Origin: Sedimentimonas flavescens
Lineage (GTDB): Bacteria > Pseudomonadota > Alphaproteobacteria > Rhodobacterales > Rhodobacteraceae
DNA length: 64,000 nucleotides
Assembly (NCBI RefSeq): GCF_019264375.1
Contig: NZ_JAHVAI010000001.1
Span: 434,001-498,000, forward strand
Direction of reading: 5' to 3'
In this document: positions 52,368 to 61,817 of the stretch, piece by piece
Position numbering within the stretch: the stretch's first letter is position 1
Layout of the letters: each line of letters begins with the position of its first letter
Translations under genes and position numbers: made by a program
The notes under the pieces: generated by a model
The model's input: the letters and a program-made list of their open reading frames with translations, nothing else
What the model was told of the DNA's origin: nothing
Databases searched by the model: none

Positions 52368-53503
52368 TCCTGACTGGCGCAAAGATTTTCGACGGCGAGA
52401 GCTGGCACGAAAATCATGCGCTGGTGCTGCGTCAGGGGAAAATCGCCACTCTGGTGTCGGAAGACATGGCCCCTGACGGCCCGCGCGAGCAGATCAGCGG
52501 CACCTTGGCCCCGGGCCTGATCGACCTTCAACTGAACGGTGGCGGTGGGGTGATGCTGGACGGTGCGGCCAGCGTGCAAAGCATTGCGACGATCTGCGAG
52601 GCCCATGCGCGGCTTGGCGCAACCGGCATCCTGCCCACGTTGATCACCGACAGCGCCGCCGCGACGCAGACCGTGCTCGCCGCGGCCATCGCTGCCGTGC
52701 CGCGTGTGCCGGGCTTTCTGGGCCTGCACCTCGAAGGCCCGCACCTCGATCCGCGCCGCCCCGGCTGCCATCCGCCCCAGCATATCCGCCCGATGACCGA
52801 AGAGGACATCGAGGTCCTGCTTGAGGCCGTAACCGGCCTGCCCGCGCTGATGATCACGCTGGCCCCCGCCGCCGTCACGCCGGAACAGATCGCACGGCTG
52901 GTCGGCAATGGCATCGTCGTCAGCCTCGGCCACAGCGACTGCACCTATGACGAGGCCCGCGCCGCGATCGATGCCGGAGCAAGCGTCGTCACGCATCTGT
53001 TCAACGCCATGTCGCAGCTTGGCTCGCGCGAGCCGGGCCTTGTGGGCGCGGCGCTCGATCTGCCGGTGGATGTGGGGCTGATCGCCGATGGGATCCATGT
53101 CCATCCGGCTACCCTGCGCATGGCGCTGGCAGCCAAACGCCACGGGCGCATGTTCCTTGTGTCGGACGCGATGGCCGCCGCCGGTACCGATCTGGCCGAA
53201 TTCGACCTTGCGGGCCAGCGCATCCTGCGCCGCGATGGCGCGCTGCGGCTGGAGAACGGAACGCTCGCCGGGGCCGATCTCAGCCTGCCGCAGGCGATCC
53301 GCACGCTGATCACTCAGGCCGGGGTGCCTGCCGGACAAGCCATCGCGATGGCCAGCGCCATTCCCGCCTCGGTCATCGGCGCGCGCGCCGGGCGCATCGC
53401 GCCGGGGCTGCCCGCCGATCTGGTTCTCTTTGATGACGACTGGAACCTGACCCGCGTCTGGCGCGCGGGCAAAGCGCTTCAGGCGAACTCTTCGACCGCG
53501 TAG
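52355..53503 (+). CDS. nagA: N-acetylglucosamine-6-phosphate deacetylase
   Basis: NagA removes the acetyl group from GlcNAc-6-phosphate. The 382-residue amidohydrolase carries metal- and substrate-binding motifs LHLEGPHL, LGHSDCTYDEA, THLFNAMSQLGSREPG, DGIHVHP and LVSDAMAAAG. No nagB deaminase or sugar transporter lies nearby, so the kinase plus NagA may serve cell-wall amino-sugar recycling. The end overlaps the convergent serB by 25 bases. Confidence 0.95.
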   Translation: MADLILTGAKIFDGESWHENHALVLRQGKIATLVSEDMAPDGPREQISGTLAPGLIDLQLNGGGGVMLDGAASVQSIATICEAHARLGATGILPTLITDSAAATQTVLAAAIAAVPRVPGFLGLHLEGPHLDPRRPGCHPPQHIRPMTEEDIEVLLEAVTGLPALMITLAPAAVTPEQIARLVGNGIVVSLGHSDCTYDEARAAIDAGASVVTHLFNAMSQLGSREPGLVGAALDLPVDVGLIADGIHVHPATLRMALAAKRHGRMFLVSDAMAAAGTDLAEFDLAGQRILRRDGALRLENGTLAGADLSLPQAIRTLITQAGVPAGQAIAMASAIPASVIGARAGRIAPGLPADLVLFDDDWNLTRVWRAGKALQANSSTA

Positions 53504-54351
53504 CCCTGAATGTAGAGCAGCGCTGACAGGTCGCCGTGGTTGATGCGGATATCGCATTGCGCCGCGACCGAGGGCTTGGCGTGCAGCGCAACGCCCGCGC
53601 CCGCAAGGTTCAGCATCCCCAGGTCATTCGCCCCGTCACCCACCGCCATGACAGCGTCATGCGACAGCCCAAGCCGTTCGGTGATCTCGATCAGCGCCTG
53701 CACTTTGGCCTCGCGGCCCAGGATCGGGCGCGAGGGCACGCCGGTCAGCTTGCCATCCTCGATCATCAGGATATTGGCGCGGTTCTCGTCGAAGCCGAGC
53801 GTCTCAGCGACAAAGCCGGTGAAGGCGGTGAACCCGCCCGACACGAGCGCGCAATAGGCGCCATTGGCCTTCATGGTGCGCAGCAGATCATGGCCGCCCG
53901 GCATGAAAGTGATGCGCTCTTCGATCACTTGCGTGATGACGCTTTCGGGCAGGCCACGCAGCAGGCCCACACGCTCGGTCAGCGCGCCTTCGAAATCCAG
54001 CTCGCCATTCATCGCGCGGGCGGTGATTTCTTTCACCCGCTCGCCCACGCCCGCCACATCGGCCAGCTCGTCGATGCATTCCTGCTGGATCATCGTGCTG
54101 TCCATATCGGCCAGAAGCATCTGCTTGCGCCGCCCCGCCTCAGGCTGCACCACCAGATCGAGGCCGAGCGCCTGCATCCCTTCCCAGACCGACCAGCGGT
54201 TGGCCGGGATCGCCTCAATCGGAAACTCGGCGGCCACACCGGGGTTGAGCCAACGCACATCGCCCCCCGCCCAGGCATCGCGCAGCGATTCGACGGCGAC
54301 GCGCTCAAGATTGGCGGATTTCGGGTCGGCAAGCAGGGTGACGATATACAT
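53479..54351 (-). CDS. serB: Phosphoserine phosphatase
   Basis: SerB performs the last step of serine biosynthesis. This 290-residue HAD enzyme has an N-terminal ACT-like region (about 1-75), the nucleophile motif [16 protein letters not shown], the motif II serine in [10 protein letters not shown], and the motif [12 protein letters not shown]. The ATG at 54351 ([10 protein letters not shown]) is chosen. It is divergent from serC across 254 bases. Confidence 0.96.
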   Translation of the reverse strand: MYIVTLLADPKSANLERVAVESLRDAWAGGDVRWLNPGVAAEFPIEAIPANRWSVWEGMQALGLDLVVQPEAGRRKQMLLADMDSTMIQQECIDELADVAGVGERVKEITARAMNGELDFEGALTERVGLLRGLPESVITQVIEERITFMPGGHDLLRTMKANGAYCALVSGGFTAFTGFVAETLGFDENRANILMIEDGKLTGVPSRPILGREAKVQALIEITERLGLSHDAVMAVGDGANDLGMLNLAGAGVALHAKPSVAAQCDIRINHGDLSALLYIQGYAVEEFA

Positions 54352-54540
54352 GGGCAAGGTCCGCTAGGTTATCCGGTCGGGCGCTGACGCGCGGTCCGCC
54401 GCGCCTTATCGCAAAACACGGCGCGGTGCAAAGGTGGCGCGGCCCGTGGGGCGAAGTTTCCGATAGTGAACGCCGATGTCGCTTTCGTGTGCAGATGCGG
54501 CGTATTGGGCCAATTTTCCTCTTGTGCGGAATCACGCGCC

Positions 54541-54600
54541 CCCGTATTTGCGGCGACGGGACACCTCTCCCCAACGAGAGGCGTTTATCTGGAAGGATAC
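54541..54600 (+). ncRNA. Candidate serC leader RNA (two hairpins before the ribosome site)
   Basis: Hairpin 1 is CCCGT/ACGGG (54541-54560) and hairpin 2 is CCTCTC/GAGAGG with loop CCCAAC (54564-54581). GGAAGGA, the serC ribosome site, follows at 54591. A two-hairpin motif upstream of serC in alphaproteobacteria was described by comparative genomics (serC RNA motif). I infer, without alignment, that this is an instance. Confidence 0.5.
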
Positions 54601-54605
54601 CATTG

Positions 54606-55751
54606 ATGGCTAACCAAGCTCCGGCCGCGCGGCCGGCCAATCCGCGCTTCTCCTCGGGCCCCTGCTCGAAGATCCCCGGTTTCTCCCTCGATATGCTTGC
54701 CGACGCGCCCCTGGGCCGTTCGCACCGTGCCGCTGTCGGCAAGGCCAAGCTGAAAGAGGCGATCGACCTCACCCGCGAAATTCTGGGCGTGCCCGCGGAT
54801 TACCGCATCGGCATCGTTCCCGCCTCGGACACCGGCGCCGTCGAAATGGCGCTGTGGTCGCTGCTGGGCGCCCGCCCTGTCACCATGTGCGCCTGGGAAT
54901 CGTTCGGTTCGGGCTGGGTGACCGACGTGGTCAAGCAGCTCAAGCTCGACGCGACCGTCAAGGAAGCCGGTTACGGCGACATCGTTGACTTCGCGACCGT
55001 CGATTTCAACACCGACGTCGTTTTCACCTGGAACGGCACCACCTCGGGCGTGCGCGTGGCCAATGGCGATGCGATCCCGGCCGACCGCGAAGGCCTGACC
55101 ATCTGCGACGCGACCTCGGCCGCGTTTGCCATGGAACTGCCCTGGGACAAGCTCGACGTCACCACCTTCTCCTGGCAGAAGGTTCTGGGTGGCGAGGGTG
55201 GCCACGGCGTGCTGATCCTGTCGCCCCGCGCTGTCGAGCGTCTGGAAAGCTACAAGCCCGCGTGGCCGCTGCCCAAGATCTTCCGCATGACCAAGGCTGG
55301 CAAGCTGATCGAAGGTATCTTCGTCGGCGAGACCATCAACACCCCCTCGATGCTCTGCGTCGAAGACTATCTGGTGGCGATGAAATGGGCGCAAACCGTG
55401 GGCGGCCTGAAAGGGCTGGTCGCACGCGCCGAAGCCAATGCGAAAGTGGTGTGGGATTTCTGCGCCGCCCGTCCGTGGATCGCGAACCTCGCCAATGACC
55501 CGGCGACGGCCTCGACCACCTCGGTCTGCCTGAAGTTCACCGACGAGCGCATCAAGGACGGCGCCGCCTTCGCCAAGGCCGTGGCCAAGCGTCTCGAGAA
55601 AGAGGACGTCGCCCTTGATATCGGCGCTTACCGCGATGCCCCGGCGGGCCTGCGCATCTGGTGCGGCTCGACCATCGAGGCGGCGGATGTCGCGGCGCTG
55701 ATGCCCTGGCTCGAATACGCCTTCGAGGCGGAAATCGCGGCGCAAGCCTGA
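54606..55751 (+). CDS. serC: Phosphoserine aminotransferase
   Basis: SerC converts 3-phosphohydroxypyruvate to phosphoserine using PLP, and also serves pyridoxal phosphate synthesis. The 381-residue protein begins [20 protein letters not shown] and has the PLP lysine in [14 protein letters not shown]. The ATG at 54606 follows AAGGA. It lies 74 bases before serA, with a GC-rich hairpin between them, so the two are probably one operon. Confidence 0.96.
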   Translation: MANQAPAARPANPRFSSGPCSKIPGFSLDMLADAPLGRSHRAAVGKAKLKEAIDLTREILGVPADYRIGIVPASDTGAVEMALWSLLGARPVTMCAWESFGSGWVTDVVKQLKLDATVKEAGYGDIVDFATVDFNTDVVFTWNGTTSGVRVANGDAIPADREGLTICDATSAAFAMELPWDKLDVTTFSWQKVLGGEGGHGVLILSPRAVERLESYKPAWPLPKIFRMTKAGKLIEGIFVGETINTPSMLCVEDYLVAMKWAQTVGGLKGLVARAEANAKVVWDFCAARPWIANLANDPATASTTSVCLKFTDERIKDGAAFAKAVAKRLEKEDVALDIGAYRDAPAGLRIWCGSTIEAADVAALMPWLEYAFEAEIAAQA

Positions 55752-55766
55752 TTTGCGAAGTCCGAT

Positions 55767-55785
55767 GGGCGCCCCGGCGGCGCCC
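55767..55785 (+). promoter_or_regulatory. Hairpin between serC and serA
   Basis: Stem GGGCGCC/GGCGCCC with loop CCGGC lies 15 bases after serC, with no T-run. It may adjust the serC to serA expression ratio or stabilise mRNA ends. Confidence 0.4.
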
Positions 55786-55825
55786 GTCCTTCCCCAGATT
55801 ACATCAAGATTCAGGAGCCCCAGAA

Positions 55826-57421
55826 ATGGCCCCCAAGGTTCTCATCTCCGACGAACTCTCCGACGCCGCCGTGCAGATCTTCCGCGACCGCGGGATCGAG
55901 GTGGATTTCCAGCCGAAGCTCGGCAAGGACAAGGAAAAGCTGGCCGAGATCATCGGCAACTATGACGGTCTCGCGATCCGCTCGGCCACCAAGGCCACCG
56001 CAGCGCTGCTCGAAAAGGCTACCAACCTCAAGGTGATCGGCCGCGCCGGTATCGGTGTCGACAACGTCGACAAGGAAGCCGCGTCCAAGAAGGGTGTCAT
56101 CGTCATGAACACCCCCTTCGGCAACATGATCACCACCGCCGAGCACGCCATTGCGATGATGTTCGCCGTGGCCCGCCAGATCCCCGAGGCCTCGGCCTCG
56201 ACCCATGCGGGCAAGTGGGAAAAGTCGAAGTTCATGGGCGTCGAGCTGACCGCCAAGACGCTTGGCGTCATCGGTGCGGGCAACATCGGCGGCATCGTGT
56301 GCGATCGCGCCAAGGGCCTGAAAATGAAGGTCATCGCGTTCGACCCCTTCCTGTCGGAAGAAAAGGCCGAGAAGATGGGCGTCGAGAAGGTGGAACTGGA
56401 AGAGCTGCTCAAGCGCGCCGACTTCATCACCCTGCACGTGCCGCTGACCGACTCGACCCGCAACATCCTGTCGCGCGAGAACCTCGAGAAGACCAAACCC
56501 GGCGTGCGCATCATCAACTGCGCCCGTGGCGGTCTGGTTGATGAAGAGGCGCTGGCCGACCTGCTGAAATCGGGCCATGTCGCGGGCGCCGCCTTCGACG
56601 TGTTCTCGGTCGAGCCGGCCACCGAAAACCCGCTGTTCGGTCTGCCGAACGTGGTCTGCACCCCGCACCTGGGCGCCGCGACCACCGAAGCGCAGGAGAA
56701 CGTGGCCCTTCAGGTCGCCGAGCAGATGTCGAACTACCTGCTCGACGGCGCTGTCGAAAACGCGCTCAACATGCCCTCGATGACCGCCGAAGAGGCCAAG
56801 GTCATGGGTCCCTGGGTGAAGCTGTCGGAATACCTGGGCGGTTTCGTCGGCCAGATGACCGATGAGCCGATCAAGGCGATCAACATCACCTATGATGGCC
56901 TCGTGTCGAAGATGAACCTCAAGGCGCTCGACTGCGCCGTTGTCGCCGGCATCATGCAGCGCGCCAACCCCGACGTGAACATGGTCTCGGCCCCGGTGAT
57001 CGCGAAAGAGCGCGGCATCCAGATCTCGACCACCACGCAGGACAAGTCGGGCGTGTTCGACGGCTACGTCAAGGTTACCGTGGTCACCGACGCGCGTGAG
57101 CGTTCGATCGCGGGCACCGTGTTCTCGGATGGCAAGCCGCGCTTCATCCAGATCAAGGGCATCAACGTGGACGCCGAAGTCGGCAACCACATGCTCTACA
57201 CCACCAACAAGGACGTGCCCGGCATCATCGGCAAGCTCGGCACGCTGCTTGGCAACCACGACGTGAACCTCGCGAACTTCACCCTGGGCCGCTCGGCCGC
57301 GGGTGGCGAGGCGATCGCCATCGCCTATCTCGACAACGCGCTCGACGCCTCGATCGTGGCCGAGCTCGAGGCGACCGGTCTCTTCCAGCAGGTGAAACCG
57401 CTGGAATTCAACGTCGACTGA
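55826..57421 (+). CDS. serA: D-3-phosphoglycerate dehydrogenase, long form
   Basis: SerA oxidises 3-phosphoglycerate with NAD, the first committed step of serine synthesis. The 531-residue protein is the long type with substrate, nucleotide-binding (VIGAGNIGGIV), intervening and ACT domains; the ACT part begins near YTTNKDVPGIIGKLG. Catalytic residues appear in CARGGLVDEEAL, DVFSVEP and HLGAATTEAQ. The ATG follows CAGGAG. Feedback by serine through the ACT domain is likely. Confidence 0.97.
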   Translation: MAPKVLISDELSDAAVQIFRDRGIEVDFQPKLGKDKEKLAEIIGNYDGLAIRSATKATAALLEKATNLKVIGRAGIGVDNVDKEAASKKGVIVMNTPFGNMITTAEHAIAMMFAVARQIPEASASTHAGKWEKSKFMGVELTAKTLGVIGAGNIGGIVCDRAKGLKMKVIAFDPFLSEEKAEKMGVEKVELEELLKRADFITLHVPLTDSTRNILSRENLEKTKPGVRIINCARGGLVDEEALADLLKSGHVAGAAFDVFSVEPATENPLFGLPNVVCTPHLGAATTEAQENVALQVAEQMSNYLLDGAVENALNMPSMTAEEAKVMGPWVKLSEYLGGFVGQMTDEPIKAINITYDGLVSKMNLKALDCAVVAGIMQRANPDVNMVSAPVIAKERGIQISTTTQDKSGVFDGYVKVTVVTDARERSIAGTVFSDGKPRFIQIKGINVDAEVGNHMLYTTNKDVPGIIGKLGTLLGNHDVNLANFTLGRSAAGGEAIAIAYLDNALDASIVAELEATGLFQQVKPLEFNVD

Positions 57422-57442
57422 GCTAAGTTCGCACCATGCCCA

Positions 57443-57470
57443 AGGGCCCCTCGCCACGGCGGGGGGCCCT
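57443..57470 (+). terminator. Hairpin after serA
   Basis: Stem AGGGCCCC/GGGGCCCT encloses a GC-rich loop and is followed by ATTCATT. It starts 22 bases after serA and ends 17 bases before the next start codon, so read-through into the phosphatase gene is possible. Confidence 0.6.
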
Positions 57471-57486
57471 ATTCATTGGAACGAGA

Positions 57487-58224
57487 ATGCGCATCTACGC
57501 CATCGGTGACATCCACGGCCAGCTTGACCGCCTCAAGGCGGCGCACGCGCTGATCGAAAGCGACCGCCGCCAGACCGGCGACGTGGCCGCCCGCGTCGTG
57601 CATGTCGGCGATCTGGTGGACCGTGGTCCGCGCTCGGCCGGGGTGATCGACTATCTGATGCAGGGACAGGCCGACGGGCGCCCGTGGGAGGTGCTGCGCG
57701 GCAATCACGACCGGATGTTCCTGGGCTTTCTGGACGACCCCTATTACCACGACCCGATGCTGCGCTTCGGCATCGAATGGCTGCACCCACGGGTCGGAGG
57801 CTGCACCACGCTTGAATCCTACGGCGTCGCCAATGCCGAGGACCGCCCGCTTGATCAGGTGCACCGCGACGCAGTCGCTGCGGTGCCCGCTCGCCATCGC
57901 GAATGGCTGGCCGCGCTGCCGATCCGGCTGCGCACGGAACGGGCGTTCTTCGCCCATGCCGGGGTCCGTCCGGGGGTGGATCTGGACGCGCAGGTCGAGG
58001 ACGATCTGCTCTGGATCCGGCGGGAATTCCTTGACGACCGGCGCGATCACGGGGTGCTTGTCGTGCATGGCCATACAGCCATTGATGAGGTTACCCACTA
58101 TGGCAACCGCATCAACCTCGACACCAGCGCGGGCTACGGCGGGCCGGTCTCGGCCGTCGTGATTGAAGGCGACGAGGTCTGGCTGCTGAGCGAAAGCGGG
58201 CGGGTTCCCCCCGCGGCGGGCTGA
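57487..58224 (+). CDS. Metallophosphoesterase (PPP-type serine/threonine phosphatase-like)
   Basis: This 245-residue protein has the motifs GDIHGQLDRLK, VHVGDLVDRGPRSAG, LRGNHDRMF and a late VVHGHTAI, giving a full dimetal site. The layout resembles bacterial PPP phosphatases and diadenosine tetraphosphatase-like enzymes. The substrate is unknown. The start ATG at 57487 is chosen because the family starts at MRIYAIGDIHG. It lies directly after the serA terminator hairpin. Confidence 0.88.
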   Translation: MRIYAIGDIHGQLDRLKAAHALIESDRRQTGDVAARVVHVGDLVDRGPRSAGVIDYLMQGQADGRPWEVLRGNHDRMFLGFLDDPYYHDPMLRFGIEWLHPRVGGCTTLESYGVANAEDRPLDQVHRDAVAAVPARHREWLAALPIRLRTERAFFAHAGVRPGVDLDAQVEDDLLWIRREFLDDRRDHGVLVVHGHTAIDEVTHYGNRINLDTSAGYGGPVSAVVIEGDEVWLLSESGRVPPAAG

Positions 58225-58350
58225 ACCGGGCGTTTTTCGCGGCAAATATTCGCCTGACCCTCGTTTCTGGGCGTTATTTCCCTAACGGAAACTGGCGCAA
58301 TTGGATTTCGCACGATAACGTCCGATTCGAACCAACGAGGGGGACCCTAC

Positions 58351-59526
58351 ATGACTGGCATCGTTATCCTTTCCGGCGCGCGCACCGCTATCGGTACTTT
58401 CGGCGGAAGCCTTGCGGGCTTTTCGCCCATCGATCTGGCCACGCTGGTCAACAAGGCCGCGATCGAGCGCGCCGGGATCAGCGCCGACAAGATCGGCCAG
58501 GTCGTGCTGGGCCATGTGATCAATACCGAACCGCGCGACATGTATGTCTCGCGCGTGGCCTCGGTCCAGGCTGGCGTTCCGGTCGGCACCCCGGCGATGA
58601 ACGTCAACCGTCTGTGCGGCTCGGGCGCCCAGGCCATCGTCTCGGCCACCCAGTCGCTGATGCTGGGCGATGCCGATTTCGCGCTGGCTGGCGGTGCGGA
58701 GTGCATGAGCCGCGCCCCCTACATCATCCCCTCCGCCCGTTTCGGCCAGAAGATGGGCGACACCAGCGTTATCGACATGATGGTTGGCGCGCTGACCTGC
58801 CCCTTCGGCACCGGCCACATGGGCGTGACCGCCGAGAACGTCGCCTCGGAATGCGAGATCACCCGTGAAGAGCAAGACGCCTTCGCGCTGGAAAGCCAGA
58901 ACCGCGCCGCCGCAGCCATCGCCGCTGGCGTCTTCAAGGATGAGATCGTCCCGGTCGAGATCGTCTCGCGCAAGGGCACCGTGGTCTTCGACACCGACGA
59001 GCACCCCAAGGCGACCTCGCTCGACAAGCTCGGCGGGCTGAAGGCCGTGTTCAAGAAGGGCGGCTCGGTCACCGCCGGTAACGCATCGGGCATCAACGAC
59101 GGTGCGGCCGCCGTGGTACTGGCGCGCGAAGAGGCCGCCGCCGCTGCGGGCCTTAAGCCGCGCGCCAAGATCCTGGGCTACACGGTTTCGGGCGTGCGCC
59201 CCGAGGTGATGGGCCTTGGCCCGATCCCGGCCGTGCAGCAGCTGTGCGAAAAGATCGGCCTGAACGTGTCAGACTTCGACGTGATCGAGTCGAACGAAGC
59301 CTTCGCCGCGCAGGCGCTGGCCGTCACCAAGGGCCTGGGCCTCGATCCGGCCAAGGTCAACCCGAACGGCGGCGCCATCGCGCTTGGCCACCCGATCGGC
59401 GCGACCGGTGCGATCCTGACGGTCAAGGCGCTTCATCACCTGGAGCGCACCGGCGGCAAGCGCGGCCTGATCACCATGTGCATCGGCGGCGGTCAGGGCA
59501 TCGCCATCGCGATCGAACTCTGCTGA
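58351..59526 (+). CDS. Acetyl-CoA C-acetyltransferase (thiolase)
   Basis: This biosynthetic-type thiolase condenses two acetyl-CoA to acetoacetyl-CoA, feeding polyhydroxybutyrate synthesis and the ethylmalonyl-CoA pathway that uses ccr and meaA at the left of the window. The 391-residue protein has nucleophile C89 in NRLCGSGAQA, the histidine in GGAIALGHPIGATG and the second cysteine in MCIGGGQG. No phaB follows, so phaA, atoB or bktB cannot be told apart. Confidence 0.94.
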   Translation: MTGIVILSGARTAIGTFGGSLAGFSPIDLATLVNKAAIERAGISADKIGQVVLGHVINTEPRDMYVSRVASVQAGVPVGTPAMNVNRLCGSGAQAIVSATQSLMLGDADFALAGGAECMSRAPYIIPSARFGQKMGDTSVIDMMVGALTCPFGTGHMGVTAENVASECEITREEQDAFALESQNRAAAAIAAGVFKDEIVPVEIVSRKGTVVFDTDEHPKATSLDKLGGLKAVFKKGGSVTAGNASGINDGAAAVVLAREEAAAAAGLKPRAKILGYTVSGVRPEVMGLGPIPAVQQLCEKIGLNVSDFDVIESNEAFAAQALAVTKGLGLDPAKVNPNGGAIALGHPIGATGAILTVKALHHLERTGGKRGLITMCIGGGQGIAIAIELC

Positions 59527-59535
59527 GAGTGATCT

Positions 59536-59565
59536 GGCGCGGCGGGTCATCCCGCCGCGCCGCTT
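59536..59565 (+). terminator. Terminator after the thiolase gene
   Basis: An 11-bp perfect stem GGCGCGGCGGG/CCCGCCGCGCC with loop TCAT begins nine bases after the stop codon. The T-run is short (GCTT), but the stem is very strong. Confidence 0.7.
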
Positions 59566-59624
59566 AAGGGTTAATTCATTCCCCGCTGCCAATCTGCGCC
59601 AATGAGCGGAATGGATGTGCGGGG

Positions 59625-61817
59625 ATGAGTGCCAGCATCATCGAAAAACTGGCGCAGGAACGGCGTGCCCGGCTGGCCGCCGAGCGGCTGCTGGAGCAAA
59701 AGAAGCGTGAGCTGTTCGCCGCGAACGAAAAGCTGTCGCATCACGCCCGGGCGCTTTCCGACCAGATCGTGCAGCAGCGCCATGGGCTTGAACGCGCCCT
59801 GACCGAGGCCGCTACTCTCAAGGGCGAAAACAGCAAGGTACGCTTCGATCTCGCGCGGGCGACCTCGCTTGCGCAAAGCGCGCAGCGGCGCCTGTGGGAC
59901 GCTCTGGAAACCATCCGCGACGGCTTTGCCCTGTTCGATGACGATCTGCGGCTGGTGGCCGCCAACAAGGCATATTTGTCATTCTTTCGTGGCAATGAGG
60001 CCGTCAGCATCGGCACAACCTATGACGCGGTGCTGCGACAGATCGCCGAGAACGGTCTGGTCGAACTGAACGGGCGCGACCCGCAGGATTGGCACCGGCA
60101 GATGCTGGCCCGTATCCGCAGCCCGCGCATCGACCCTTTCGTGCTGACCACGCCGCAGGGCCGCCACATCCGCCTGATCGACCGCTGGGGCGAAGACGGC
60201 GATCTGGTCTGCCTGTCGCAGGACATCACCGCCATGATCCGCCGCGAGGCCGAGCTGGAAGAGGCCCGCTTGCGCGCCGAGGCCGCGAACCGCGCCAAAT
60301 CGACCTTCCTCGCCAATATGAGCCACGAGATCCGTACGCCGATGAACGGCGTGGTCGGCATGGCCGAACTGCTGACCGAGACCGAACTGACCGAGGAGCA
60401 GCGGCTTTATGCAGAGACCATCCGCTCTTCGGGCGAGGCGCTGCTGGCGATCATCAACGACGTGCTGGATTACTCCAAGATCGAGGCCTCGCGCATCAAG
60501 CTGCGCCCCGAGCCCTTCGATCTGGAGCGCTGCCTGCACGAGATCATGGTGCTGCTGCAACCCTCGGCGCGCGAGAAGGGCGTGAACCTGCTGGTCGATT
60601 ACGACCTCTTCCTGCCCACGCGCTTCATCGCCGATCCCGGGCGGATGCGGCAGATCCTGATGAACCTGATCGGCAATGCGGTGAAATTCACCCCCTCGGG
60701 CCATGTCCTTGCCCGCGTCGTCGGCTTCGAGGGCGAGGACGCCGCCTATGAACTGCACATCACCGTCGAGGATACCGGCATCGGCATCGCACCCGAGCAT
60801 GTCGAGCATATCTTCGGCGAGTTCAACCAGGTCGACAGTGCCGCGAACCGCAAGTTCGAGGGGACCGGTCTTGGCCTTGCAATCACGCGCCAACTGATCG
60901 AACTGATGGGCGGCGCACTCTGGGTCGATAGCGAGTTGGGCGCGGGGGCCTGCTTTGGATTTCGCCTCTCCCTGCCCCGCGCCGAGCCGCCCAACGCCGC
61001 CAACCCGCCCGGCCCGCCGATCGCACTGCGCAGTGCACTGGTCATCGACCCGATGCTGGTCAACCGCGCCGTCGTCACGCGGCAGCTGGAGGGCTGCGGG
61101 CTTGCCGTCAGCGCAAGTCAGGATGTCGAGGAGGCGCTGAGGCTGATCGAGGCCGGCGGGCGGTTCGACGTGATCCTGACCGACGATGCGCCGTCCGGCA
61201 GCGAAAGCTCGATCTGCCAAACGCTGCGGGCGCGCGGCGTCACGGCGCCCATTCTTCTGGTCACGGCCCACCGCGACGCGGTGACCGGGGATTGCTTCTG
61301 CGCGCGCCTCGACAAGCCGGTGCTGCGCGCAGCGCTTTACCGGGAATTGCAGGCACTCTCCTCCACGCGCGGCGCGCAGAACCGGACGGGCCAACCGCCG
61401 CTGCGGCGGATGCGTATCCTTGCGGCCGAGGACAACCTGACCAACCAGCTCGTCTTCTCGAAAATGGTGAAGGATCTGACGATCGAGGTGCATTTCGCCA
61501 ATAACGGGCATGAGGCGGTGGCACAGTGGCGCGCACTGCGGCCCGACCTGATCTTCATGGATATTTCGATGCCGGGGATGGATGGCTGCGATGCGACCCG
61601 TGCGATCCGCGCCGCTGAGGCCGAAACCGGGGGCCATGTGCCGATCTGCGCGCTGACCGCCCATGCGATGGAGGGCGACAGCGATCCGCTGTTCGCCGCC
61701 GGGGTCGATCATTACCTGACGAAGCCTTTGAAAAAGGGCGCGATTGCCGATCTGATCCACGCCTGCCAGCCCGAGGGCACCTTGCCGATCCTGCCGGAAG
61801 AGGCGGTGCAGGCCTAG
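59625..61817 (+). CDS. Hybrid sensor histidine kinase with two receiver domains
   Basis: The 730-residue cytoplasmic kinase has an N-terminal coiled coil (about 5-90), a PAS-like domain (about 92-205), the phosphoacceptor H234 in [12 protein letters not shown], and an ATPase with [15 protein letters not shown] and GTGLGLAI. Two receiver domains follow (about 485-590 and 605-725). The second is intact (AAEDNLTN and [11 protein letters not shown]). The first lacks one of the acidic pair (VIDPM) but keeps the aspartate in [10 protein letters not shown]. No TM helix is present. Its end overlaps the convergent recQ by four bases. Confidence 0.9.
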   Translation: MSASIIEKLAQERRARLAAERLLEQKKRELFAANEKLSHHARALSDQIVQQRHGLERALTEAATLKGENSKVRFDLARATSLAQSAQRRLWDALETIRDGFALFDDDLRLVAANKAYLSFFRGNEAVSIGTTYDAVLRQIAENGLVELNGRDPQDWHRQMLARIRSPRIDPFVLTTPQGRHIRLIDRWGEDGDLVCLSQDITAMIRREAELEEARLRAEAANRAKSTFLANMSHEIRTPMNGVVGMAELLTETELTEEQRLYAETIRSSGEALLAIINDVLDYSKIEASRIKLRPEPFDLERCLHEIMVLLQPSAREKGVNLLVDYDLFLPTRFIADPGRMRQILMNLIGNAVKFTPSGHVLARVVGFEGEDAAYELHITVEDTGIGIAPEHVEHIFGEFNQVDSAANRKFEGTGLGLAITRQLIELMGGALWVDSELGAGACFGFRLSLPRAEPPNAANPPGPPIALRSALVIDPMLVNRAVVTRQLEGCGLAVSASQDVEEALRLIEAGGRFDVILTDDAPSGSESSICQTLRARGVTAPILLVTAHRDAVTGDCFCARLDKPVLRAALYRELQALSSTRGAQNRTGQPPLRRMRILAAEDNLTNQLVFSKMVKDLTIEVHFANNGHEAVAQWRALRPDLIFMDISMPGMDGCDATRAIRAAEAETGGHVPICALTAHAMEGDSDPLFAAGVDHYLTKPLKKGAIADLIHACQPEGTLPILPEEAVQA

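Noticed and set aside
55811-57457. 548-codon frame antisense to serA
   Set aside because: It is a shadow frame; SerA is complete with all motifs.
59979-61760. 593-codon frame antisense to the hybrid kinase
   Set aside because: It is a shadow frame rich in His, Gln and Asp, with no domain motif.
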